Part shown: positions 32,501 to 44,500 of the stretch, piece by piece | How the letters are laid out: each line of letters opens with the position of its first letter | How positions within the stretch are numbered: position 1 is the first letter of the stretch | NCBI GenBank assembly: GCA_933228895.1 | Contig: OW121849.1 | Span: forward strand, 41,696,354-41,760,353 | Length of the DNA: 64,000 bases | Direction: 5' to 3' | DNA from: Platycnemis pennipes | Lineage: Eukaryota; Arthropoda; Insecta; Odonata; Platycnemididae | The notes under the pieces: model-generated | Database searches by the model: none | Told to the model about the DNA's origin: nothing | The model's input: the letters and a program-made list of their open reading frames with translations, nothing else | Program-made: the position numbers and the translations under genes

Positions 32501-35500
32501 CTATTTTATTCATGAAATAGTTAGATGGAAACTAAAAATGAATTTTAGATTAAAAATTAATCTTCTAACCAGAGGTTAGAAAGCATTACTATAGTTATTT
32601 CTGAGTACTATACTCGGAGGAAATGGTGAGAGAGGCTTGGGATGAGCTGGAGTAAAGGTCGGGGGGAATATATTACTCATAGGTCATAAATTAAAATAAG
32701 CAAAAGGTAACGCCCACCGAAAGAGCTGCATTAAGGATTACTATGTCATCTACCTCCCTTCCTTGACTGTTTTTTGGTGAATGGGATGGAGTGAAGGTGG
32801 GACAGAAGGTCCACCCCACCTCCACTCCCTCCCATTCACCAAAAAGCAGTCAAGGACGGGAGGTAGATCTGTCGCAACCACTTCCATTAGTAGAGTCAGC
32901 TTGTGTCCCCCATTGTGATAAGGTGAAGGAGCTTTGCGGTCTCAGTCAAAGGACATATGAGTCCTTTGCGGGCCCCCTTTCCGAAACGGTTGAAAACATC
33001 AGTTTTTCATCACTTATAACTCAAAAAATATTTGACAAATCGAAGAATGGAAAAATACAGGTATTTTTATTTTACAAACTCTATCAGATTTGGCAATAAA
33101 AAATATGGTAAATGGAGGTAAAAATATGGTATTCCAAAATTGACCACCATCATTTATTTTCCTATGTTTTTAGGCCTGTTTGATTTATCGATTTGCCAAT
33201 AAATTGGCACAATAATGCAAGGTGGTTAAAAAATATTTGTTCAATACCATGTTCCCATTACGAACATCAATATTGGGACCAATATTGATGTTCGAGAATA
33301 CATGCATCCCACATGAGCACACTACATTATTATAGAAAATGAACATCGCAAGATGCTGGTTTATTAAATATAAGATAGGAGATGGTGATACAAGTATTAT
33401 TCATTATCATAAGCATTAAAATGTCTGTAAAAGAAATTGAAACTTAAAACTGCCGTTAGAAATTAATGCCATTGAAGAAACATTGATTTGTGTTGTAGTT
33501 TTAGTGACTTCGATTATTTGTTTTTGGTCCTAAAAGGCATTAGTTGTATACGATGACCCATCTATGTGAATACATACTCACTTGATTGATTAGTCAAGTG
33601 GCTCTCCCCGAAGTGAACCAGTCATTTTCTTTTGGCGATCAGTGATTTTTTAACAAAGTATATGGATCAATATTGACTGCTTATCCACAGTTTCTTCTTC
33701 TTCTTGCTTTTAAATATAGGCATGTTTCTTCCAAGCTTAAAATGGTCTCCTTATCTTCTTGAGGGCTATGCTGATAATAGTTATGACTTTTAAGTCATAA
33801 CTATCATCAGCATGACCTTCCCACAATACTTCCAGCATCAAGTTATTTAGGGTAATTTAAAGCACTTGGAGTTGAAAAATATACAAAAATGAGTTGAATT
33901 GAAGAAACAGGATATTTTTTAATGATTTCAAAACCAAAAAATGCCAGTCTTGCATAGACTATTAAATGACAATGAAAGAGCAGAAATGTGCACATATGTT
34001 TGTTGTTCCGACAGAAAAATTGCGAACAGAATTACAATATTCCAGATTCATTTCTACGACAGAGAATGAATATTATTTCCGTTCAGTTCATCTAAGCCAT
34101 TTGTCCAAGTTTGAAAATTTAGTCAGTTATTTATATCAGGTTTCGAATTATCTCCCAATATCCGGGCAAATAGTATATGAATTACACTAACATAAGTGGC
34201 ACACTGTTTTCAAATTAATGACATCAAAATTATACATTTGCTGCCAGGGTCGATGGGGAGATCTTTGAAAAGTCATTATTGGAACATGTTTCTGAAGTTC
34301 AACATTGGAAAGCACCCGAACGAAGAAATTTGGACATCTAGGCTTCGTAATATATGAGAGACAGTGGTCATATTATTTTTGCTGGGAAAGTATTCACCAG
34401 GTAAATGAAAATTAATTCTACATCATTGTTGCATACTTATTTTTTCTTCCGTAATTATGGTTTTTCACTTTATGTCTCATTTACAAATTTTTATTTCACG
34501 AATTTCAAATTAAACGTGGGAATTAAAAGCAGAAGTGACACTTTTCCACAGTTTAGCTTTCTTTTTTTATCTTTTCTTCGTGTTCTCCATTTCATAAATA
34601 TCAGAAATAATTTTTTTCCTTCTAGTAGAGGAATAATCAAATAATCCGGTTAATAATAATATCATTTATATTTAAGCTGGCGTACTAGGTAAGCAATCAT
34701 TGAAAAGGTTCATATCGTAGCTCATCCAGTGTTGGAATAAGTAAATCAACGTTATCATTATATCTTCCTCTATGAAGGTGGTAAGATTATCTTGTTTTTT
34801 TTTAATTAGATACAGTACGTCGAGTAATACAAACTAGATTTTTTGGGAAAATCGTTTACGTTGCTGAATTACTCACGATTTGACGAGAGTGGGTCGGATT
34901 ATGGAGTGTACTCCATAATTGGACGGTATTACGTATGTTTTGATATATCAAAACATACAATACCGTCCAATGCTGTAGTAATTGTGGCTAATAAGTCTAA
35001 TTGTAGGGCATTCTTGAGCAACTACTTCTTTCAAAATTTCAAGCTACCATACCTATAGGTGCGCTACCATACGCATAGGTGCTGCAGAAATGATGCTGTA
35101 CTGTGAGAGAAAGAGAAGCAGTATGATATGCGTGGCGATACGGCGAGGATAATCGGTCCTTTAAATAGGATATCTGACTTCAAAGATAATTTTCCTCGGG
35201 ATACGTACTTCAAGCAGAGAAAGTAATTTAATTTTCCAGTTCAGGGGTGACGCCCGTGAGGGATGCCCTAAAACCTCCGATAGCGTTTTATTATGTTTGT
35301 TATCGCGCACTTCCCTTCGTAGGACTGGGCAGGTGGTCGGTAGATTTGTCTGTCCATTCCGTTCAACTCTTAGGAGGATTAACTATTACTGCGTCTCACC
35401 CGCAGCCGTCCATGAAGTCGTGCCCATCGCAATAAGGGGCCGTCTATAAATCACGTAACGCTGAAGGGGGGAGAACCCGCACTTACTGTTACGATCACGG

Positions 35501-38500
35501 AGAGATGAGGCATTGGAATGCTAGCTTATGGGCACGGGGATGCAAGCCTTATGGGAGAGAATGGCACGTATGGTGCTGCCATCGCAGCGGTGCAGACAGC
35601 TCACTACAGATGGAAATATTCTGCCTTGTCGGTACGTCTATGCCCCGGTGTTAATGCGTGTGAGCCACCTGATTGGTCGAGTGGCGGGTTCCGTTCTCCC
35701 CACCTCCCTCCCTTCCACACGTTTCAAAACGGTCCATGGGACCCGGCAACTCGCGGCATCTTGTCTGCCTCAACAGCAGAAATTGTCTATTGTGATCGTT
35801 TTGACGAATGGTGAATGTCACAGAGTTGTTGAAAAGTGAAACTAAGTGAACAAGAAGTGTGCAGGTGACAAATGTGCTGCTGTCATGGGGGAATCAACGA
35901 GATCCTGCTGCGTGAAAGGATGTGCCAACACGGAAAAGAAGAATCCCTAATTGCAGTTTCATCATTTGCCCAGATCTCTTGACAGGTGAGTACTGTTATT
36001 CCTAATGATTTATATTTGCGTACTGTTTAAGATGGAGCTATTACATCCCGTTTTGGTGAGTTACACTACATGCCTGTTATATCTTGCAATTACATTTAAC
36101 GGTCGTTAATGAATTTGAATTAGACGACACGAAATATGTTCTGTGGTTAGTGTCATCGAGTGCCACTGTAGCTAGTTCACAGAATTGAATCGCCCCCAGA
36201 ATTGAAACATATAATTCACAAAAAGGCGTAAGATCAATTCAAAACGAAATTATTATGTGGAAACGGAGATTGTCAAACCTGTTTTGTAGCAATGAATCTG
36301 CTATGTATAAAATTTAATGATCCAGTGAGTGATGTTTCCCTCCTGTTAATATGGAGCACGGCAGCTGGACCGCTTATAATTATCCTATTCATTCCTCCTT
36401 TTCCATTTCACTGGCAACAAACTGTTGAGGACAGCAAATCCAAGATGTATAATTTATATCCACCAGATGGGAAAGGACAACCCTTCCTTATTTACAATTA
36501 CTATCCATCAACCATTGTCATATCCTTTATGGACAATGCTGAACAAATTCATCAGTTCTGGGGTTAATCTCAACGACGCGTTTCGCATGAATGCTACGTT
36601 GTTCCAATTGATGAATTGAGTTCCTTCCCTTGGTACAAGTAGCTGTATATAATTCAATGTTTTCATGCTGAAATCGGCCTTAAATTCCGCTATCTTATTG
36701 GGTTATTGATTGCTGGCTTTGTCAACAGTTATAGTGTTATCGATCTCATTCATCTTTCGCCGTCATCTATTGAAATATTCCGATGAATTCTATTAACCCC
36801 TAAGATTTCGCGCAGTCTTATAGATCAAGGTACTTGGTTGACATAAAAAATTCAAGTTTGGTCATCATTTTTGGCTGTCCTTTTGAATACTTTTATAATA
36901 AAAATTTTTGACGGAATCTGAGATAGTATTAAAGCTGTCGCTGACGGTGTATTAATTTTTTCATTACTGCCATCCGCTGCCTTCCACGGGAGATCTCGCC
37001 GAGGTTTCATATCGCTAATTGTTTTGGCATCCCAAATAAGCGATCCCTCAGCTGCAGCTACTTTCCTGCGGTTTCATCGCTAACGTTGCCACTGATAGAA
37101 TTCTCTGCTGACACGAAGAATTGCAGAGACGATAAAGGAAGTAACTATGCGATAATATGTATTCGGGAGGAAACCTTCGATCTCTCACCTACTGGGTCCA
37201 GTGGGTTCTGCGATTTTTGTTAATATGATACCAGAGACGCAGAGAAAGGCACAAATGTAGCATTCAAAGCGTTTATGTGTTATCATTACGCTACATAGTG
37301 AAATCACGAAGTAGCGATCCGTCACCGAAAGATAACCAGTCTTTCGCTGAGCAACTAAAGGTAATCTTTCGCTAAGGGTACTATGACATCCCAAAGATAC
37401 GATCCCTCAGTGACAGATAACCAGGTAATCTTTTGCGAAAAGATATTACATGATACTACACCGCGAAATGATTTTAAAGCGAAAGATAACCAGTTTTCTC
37501 TCAGAGAAATTCCTCGCGGAGGAATCGCTGCATCGCGATTACACTATGTCGCGTAAAGATATTACATAAACGTTTCAATCATGACGGTACTCTCCGGACA
37601 CAGTAGGTGGGCAGGTAGATGGATCGTTACTTATCGATTATGTTTATCGCATAGTGATTTCCTTTATCGTCTCCGAAATTTTTTGAATAAACAAAGTAAT
37701 TGCAATTGGGTTGGACATGTGGCAACGCAATCATTGTTCCGTTCCTACATGAGGTAGTACAGGGGATCTCTGGTCTTGAATGGAAATAAAGCTTGAAGCA
37801 ACTTTCAGCTCTCTGTATCTAAGATATCGATTTCCACTCAATTTGATATAATATCCATTTGTCACTTGCGGGCTGGAATATTACGGAATAATAAGAGTTG
37901 CGCACTCGATTTCATCCATCCACACTCAAATGCTTATTTGCATGCAGTATTTCCGAATGCAGTATTCTTAGAGAAGTAAAGGGAATGGAAATTTGGATAG
38001 GGAGGTGAAGACTTCGTAGGAGGTGATTTTTGCTTTCCCTTCTTCGTTTCCTTTCGTTCATCGGAGACGAAAATGACTTGGTCCTATCTTAGATATCAGC
38101 TGGCGAAAAAGCTACTGTCAAGTTTAATGTGTTTTTTTAAAGTCCGAATTAATATTTTAACGTAATATGTCAATAGAAATGATAGTAAAATAAACGTTTT
38201 TGTCTAATTTTATTTATTTCTCATTTTCAGATCTAAACAATGGATTAGGGCAGCCTGTAATGATAAGCTGTCAGCACTTCCCATTGGAAATATTTTCAAA
38301 TCTGGCTCCCGAATGTGTTCACTTCAGCATTAATCAGCACCGCCCTTCTGGTATTAAACTAAATCACAACGCTATTCCTGATCTTTGTTTGCCTAATCCT
38401 TAATCCTAAACCACATCACTATAAACATGGACCGCGAAAATTTTCATGAATTGTTAATATTTTTATTTAATTTGTATTAATGTACCTTTGCGGGCATACC

Positions 38501-41500
38501 TGCCTTCATCAAAGAGTGTTGGAATCATTTGTAACTTATATGTGTAGTCTATGAAGTCTTATCGGGGAGTATTTCTCAATATATTGTACACATATGAAGC
38601 TTATATATTGATGACCTTGTTTTCCATTGACTGTTCAGACTTGCATTTACAGATATTCTAGTATATGCATTAGTGTATTAGATGTTTATAAGTTTTGACA
38701 TCATTTCCCTCCTGGTTAAAATTGTAGCTCAAATAATGGTTCCCCAGCTTTGTAGGTGATGTTTTGATAAATAAAGTTATATTTGTTCATTATAAAATTC
38801 GCGACTATCCTTATTCATACATTTGTGCAATTATATTTCAAAGTGTAAGTACGTTAATATTAATTATTGAATTATGCTGAGAAAAAGAAACTTAGCACAG
38901 ATTTCTCTGAAGGCTACATACGTATGCATATGTTTGTCATTGCATGCATATATTTTTAAGGAGTGCACTGCAATTGTCTGGTTGAGTCAATACTTTCAAC
39001 GCCTTCCAGCGCAGCATCGACGATAACAACGGTCGGAGTATAATTCAGTGAAATGCAACCTTAAAACTTTATTAATGAATGGAATATATTTGAAATAAGC
39101 GCCAGTACACTAATGCAGATTGATTTAGTACCAACACTCGCCGCTGGTGCCGTTCGCGTAGTATGTAGTGAGCTGTCTGCACCGCTGCGATGGCAGCACC
39201 ACTGCTGAGCCTTGCTGTTAAGCCGGGTGTTGCATCCCCGTGCTTATGGGTAACATGAAGACAGAATGGGGGTGCCTGGGAACGATTAGGCCTAAGCTAA
39301 CTCCGTACAAAACATTGCGTTTTTATGCGCTCTCTTAATGGAGAATGCATGTGTAACAAAACATAACCATGACCTCGTATCCAAATATCATCGTAGCGGC
39401 ATCAATAAATCTTCCTTAGGCTATTTAATAGGGCAGTAGGTAATGCATTTTATTACTCTGTACAGTTCAGTTGCTACAGGTCAGTAAAATCAGGGAAAAG
39501 GCAGGAAATCAGGGAAATTCGATGCGGAGTCAGTAAATTTGAAAATACTGGCGGCCAATGTCACTTGTATATAAGTTATATATAGATACTCAAATATTGC
39601 AACAAAAATTTTGCTGGCTGTCAGCTGTGCCGCGTTAGTTCCTATTTCTACTGCTCAATGCTCGCAACAAGAGCGAGCACTTTTAAAGCCTAGTTTACAC
39701 AATGCATTTACCCGCGCAAGTACGTTGCTGGACAGATGCGTGGACGACTACAAATTGCTCGCACACATTCACCAAAATAGAACAGGGGCTATTTTCTGTC
39801 CACGCATTTGCGCAATTTTGAGTGTTTACACGGTGCAATTTTGATGGTGAATGTGTTCACGCATCTACCCGCGCGTGTAAATGCACCGTGTAAACTCGGC
39901 TTAAGACTAGAATGAATACTCTCCCAGTCATGTATTTTTGTCAATATTTTTTCCCCTTTTGTAGAATTGCGGACTATGGCTCTTTGTTGCGTTTCCAAAA
40001 GTCAGTAAAAATCTAAACGTTGGTCAGGAAAAAGTCAGGAAATTTGAAAACCTATATCTTGTAGTAACCCTGAAATATATCCGTAGCGGTGTAAATCATT
40101 CTTCCTAAGGCTATTTGAGGGGTTATTAATGCATTTGATTACCCAGAAAATTAATGTATTACTAACACTGGTTCGAATTCAACCTATTTAAACTACATGT
40201 ATATAGCGATTGTTGTCATGTTTTCTCACTTTTTTCCGTTTCTTTGACGAATTTTAAAAATACTTCCCAATATTCATACTTCTACTTTAATTTTTACCAC
40301 GTGAAAAACAACTTCCTCCGTTATAGTATCGCAGTCGCAAGCACGTGTGTCCGTATCTACCAAGGTGCCCACTAGCTTCTCAAATCAGCTGCTATGCCTC
40401 CTCCAGTACATGCTAAACTCCTTGATCACGATGCCCTATGTACAAGGATGGGGGCTCCAAGCTTCCCTTACTTTGTGATATAAATGATTTATTAATTCAT
40501 TCCTCTCTATAAATAATGATAGGTAGGTACAATAATAATTTCTCCTGAATAAAAAAGGTTCATTAGCAACGTTATATACTTTAGGGGGAGAGGGAGGTCT
40601 TAGAAAATCTCCGTTATACGAGGGAAGGGGGGGGGGTGAAAAAAGAGAAAAATTAATGTTTCTTAACATTTGGACGGTCCCTTAGAGTGATTGAAAACCT
40701 ATTTTCTCAATCGCAATCTCGAATTACTCGGCTCGTTATTTTTTTCAGAATATTCTTACGCGAGGGCGTACCTATCGGATAATGCTTCCCTGCCTCCATC
40801 GAATTGGCAAAAGCATATAAATCGTATAATATTTCTTATAGCTTGACTACGAGTTCGTTTATCCCGTTTGCGAGATAATTACTACCTTTGCTGCGGTAAT
40901 TTCGACCCCAGCACGATATAATGCTTTCACTCAGCAGGGAGATCTTAAGCCGAATCAATATAGTGCCTTTCTTCTAATAACGGACGATAAGGACTAGCAA
41001 CATGCTCATTTGGTTATCTCAGCGATCATTTGCCATCTCTGTGAGCTGAAATGTGATTGGAGATAATCGAACGGCGCTGATCGTTCCGGAGACCGTGCCG
41101 CCGTTAGGTCGGGAGTATAAAAGATTCCGACGACGGGGCTACGTGACTGGACTCGCGGAAGGTTTTACGTTGAAAATACGGAAATGACACGCGATAAAAT
41201 TTGTTCGGTTGTAAAAGTATGAAATTAGATGAAAATAGTTTTTTGCGTATTCAATCTTGAATTTAGTACGTGTTCTTTCTGTGGCGCTCAACGAAAATAT
41301 ATAAAGCGAATTTTTTTCAACCATACGTTCGACTTCTGATATTTGTATGCTGCGTCATCGTAAACGTGTGGATGAAAAATTTAAGCTTATTGTAGAGCTG
41401 TATTTGACCAGTAATGCAGTCTGTTGATTAATGTGTTTCATTAAGTTTATCCGTGGCATGAACTTAAAAATTTGGGGTGCTAGACTAAGTAAAACACAGA

Positions 41501-44500
41501 CTGAAACTTAAAAATTTGGGGTACTAAACTGAGTAAAAAATAGGCTCAAATATTTTAAAACAGGGAAAAAGTGAGATTGCGAATCTTTTTCTGTTTAAAA
41601 CGTATTTGCCTAAAGCCCTATTAATTTACTCACTCACTCATTCACTGGTTGGTTTTTGATAGGTGAGAGTAGAGCTCACCCCGTACTAAACTGTGTAATT
41701 CACACATTCAGGGAAGGGGGAGGGGGGGGGGCAGTTCTTTTCCCTGGGCCTGCGATTTCCTACGAAGTTCTGACACGGAGAAAATCGAATCGCGAGGATT
41801 TTAGATGGGGGTCTAGATAGGCTTTTGCCCCTGGGATTTGAACCCGGGGCCCTCCAGTCACTAGCTCAGCTCTACCTACTAGGCCACCACGACCCCTCTA
41901 TTAATAATTATGCTATAGATATTATTTAGAAAGGTCAAAACACAATGATGTTTGTAAGAAGAATCGGAAGGTGATTACATATCGATGGTGAATGACAGAA
42001 TCATTTAAGAAGTTGACGACTGTGTGTTATCTGACAGATTGATCGAAAGAAAGAAGACGAGCGGATGCTAGATGATAAGACCTTGGTAGTACGCGGGTCA
42101 TTTCGAAAAATGGCTTTTCTTAGGAACTGATATGTACTGATTGTGAGATGTAATCCTTTCCTCATAATTATTTAGGAGTACAACTTGGTTTTGCTCGGGT
42201 GGGTATAGATACTGCGATGAGTTTGATGACACCAAGAATTATGGACAGTGAATAAGTACGAGAGATGGAGGACGGAATGGGTAGGTCACTAAAGAATGTG
42301 ATTTGGACCTTCTGTTAATGGGAAATTACTATAGGAGAATGCATCATTATTGTCATTAGGAGTTGGGACCGACAGCTAAGGTCATTTGCGTAAAATTACG
42401 ATGGGTATCAGAAGAGCAGAAGGTAAGATCAATGTTAACAAAATTTTGAAGAGGTAGAAGAGTTTTGCTACATTAGAAATAAAATAAATAACGAAAGAAT
42501 GAGAAAGGATAAAACAATCAGTAGAATAACTCAGGCGAACAAGGGCAATCTACCAGAAGATAAGTCTACTTATACCTTGAAATATGTACAAACTTGTAAG
42601 GAAAACACTTTTTCAGGGAGTACATCCGAAGCATACCCCTTGATGACATCGAGGTATGGACAGTAGTAACCGCCGTCGAAAAAAAAACTGGGAGCATTTA
42701 ATTTTTTTTTTCGTAGAAGACTGATTTTAAAACATCAATAGCACAAATAGTAACGGAGAAGTTGGGAGAAAAGAAAAAAACACTAAAAAGAAGACGGACC
42801 CATCTTATCGGACACATTTTGAGACGTGATTGTCTCACGAGGAAAGTCATAGAGAGAAAAGAGACTGGGAAGAATGGCAAAAGATCTACCAAGGTCATGT
42901 GAGTAATTATGGCGGGGAGCAAAAGAGAAGAAGGTGATACCAAGTTTCAACTCGGGAGCATTGCCTTGAAGAGACGAAAGAGCTTTGCTAGTTCGGAAGA
43001 AAAATAACTCATGAAAGAAGAGTCACGAACGAAATGATCAGTAGAACAACCCAGGCAAAAAAGAGCATTCTACCGAAGAAGAATCTACTCACGGTTGGAA
43101 ATACTATTCGAGGCGTAAAGAGGAAGGTCTCTATGTACTACAATCTAGAATAAAAACGTGTGTCAGAACAATTTTTTCAAACGCGAGTACCTACGAGATA
43201 TATGGATCAAAAGGTGAGGGAAAAGAGAAGAGAGAATAGTAACGTACGTATGAGACGTTATCCGAGAGATGAGTCGAGGGGACAGTAGCTCCAAACCAAT
43301 CCTAGAACTCAAGTGATGTTGACATAGGACAGGTGGGTGTGTATTTTGTATAGAGGTTTTAGAACGAATGGAGGGCGAAGATAAAAGTGGTGTCGGATTA
43401 GCTTGCTCTAATAGGATGATGTGAAAGAAAGGATCCACAGTTCAATATTCCACTCGACGGACGGAGTACTTTATTTAATGTGCTCTTCGAACAGTATTCA
43501 AGTGAAGATTAGCAATCTATTGAAATAATCACTGCCACTGGTAGCATTATCGGATAGAAGGCATGCACTCTAGCCGTTGTATTAACCCGGGTTCATTTGT
43601 TTGGTCAGGTGCGGGGAATTTATAAGAGTCGATTCACCAAACAAATGTATAAAATGAAAAATGCACCAAAGAAAGAGTTCTAACATTAAAGTCATGGATC
43701 ATTTCGGTCGATGAAACAGAGCAAGAAAATCAGAAGTTCCGGAAACCGGAGAGAATGTATGAAGCAGCGCGAGGATCTGACAGAACCGAAAGGACATGTG
43801 TAGGTATGTGGAAGAAAAATGTTTGACAAAACCACTTTTTTCAAACAACTACGAATTATTAAATTTTTTATTCCGCCTATCGAGAAGGGCATATGGGAAT
43901 GCATGAATACCTTCGCAATAAAATACTCAGCTATCACTTCACGCAGTAATTACATTATACGGATTACAGTATTATTCAAAAGTTTTTCTATATATTTCAA
44001 GCCTCTTTATTTCTTCTTATGAATTCTTTAATGAACTTCTTATGAATTTAATTAGGAGCGACAACATTGCTTCACGCGGTAGATGTATTTTTGCTTTTCC
44101 CTTGCGATTTGTTCACGGTTTTTCATATGGAGGGTGGTGCACTATGTCAATGTTTAATGCGGTTTAAATTCTGATTGGGCAAATATCTTTGCTTCCATGT
44201 CATTCCATATCATTACAGTTTGCTTTAGCCACAGTCCTCTCTTTGAGGACATTGATTGACTGTTCAGAAATAATTCGAAAGCATAGTCTGAAGTGAAGTC
44301 GTATGATACTCGGTCACATTTTGCCTTTAAGATTAGCCTATAGATCCTGAGGGGGTGAGAGGGGTCGTGGTAATCTAGTGAGTTTGATTTGATTTTATGT
44401 TTGTCAGAACTTCTTAGGAAATTGCAGGTGGCCCAGGGAAAGGAATTGCTCCTTCCCTGAATTTATGAAATTCACACGCCAATGGCTTATTACGGACTGA

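Larger units (their letters stand above)
31337..35532. other. OTC-like intron 5, first part, with several palindromes
   Basis: No exon recognised. A candidate acceptor at about 34248 opens a 30-codon frame (VDGEIFEKSLLEHVSEV...), but it ends in a stop and does not fit the family. Contains the hairpins listed separately. Confidence 0.4.
35533..39242. mobile_element. P-superfamily-like DNA transposon, non-autonomous, with THAP exons
   Basis: Ends CACGGGGATGC... and ...GCATCCCCGTG form a terminal inverted repeat, and an exact 8-bp duplication CTTATGGG lies at 35525-35532 and 39243-39250. Further inward, 'gtgctgccatcgcagcggtg' plus 'cagacagctcactaca' occurs at the left (35573 onward) and inverted at the right (to about 39160), an internal inverted repeat as in P elements. 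P transposases make 8-bp duplications and begin with a THAP zinc finger; a THAP domain is encoded inside, but no transposase catalytic domain is seen. Confidence 0.7.

Noticed and set aside
34248..34350. Possible OTC-like exon (VDGEIFEKSLLEHVSEV...)
   Set aside because: At first it resembled the OTC VDDEVFY region, but it ends in a stop and the true counterpart (DDVFYHKKNSLVWE) is in exon 6 at 48.3 kb.
37185..37394. Minus-strand frame within the P-like element
   Set aside because: It falls in a repetitive 'aaagataaccagt' area and has no domain features.
41828..41897. tRNA gene on the minus strand
   Set aside because: A and B boxes are present, but a SINE body follows, a partial second copy exists at 44.4 kb and no convincing cloverleaf can be drawn. 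The same holds for 50.4, 54.8, 56.6 and 60.2 kb.
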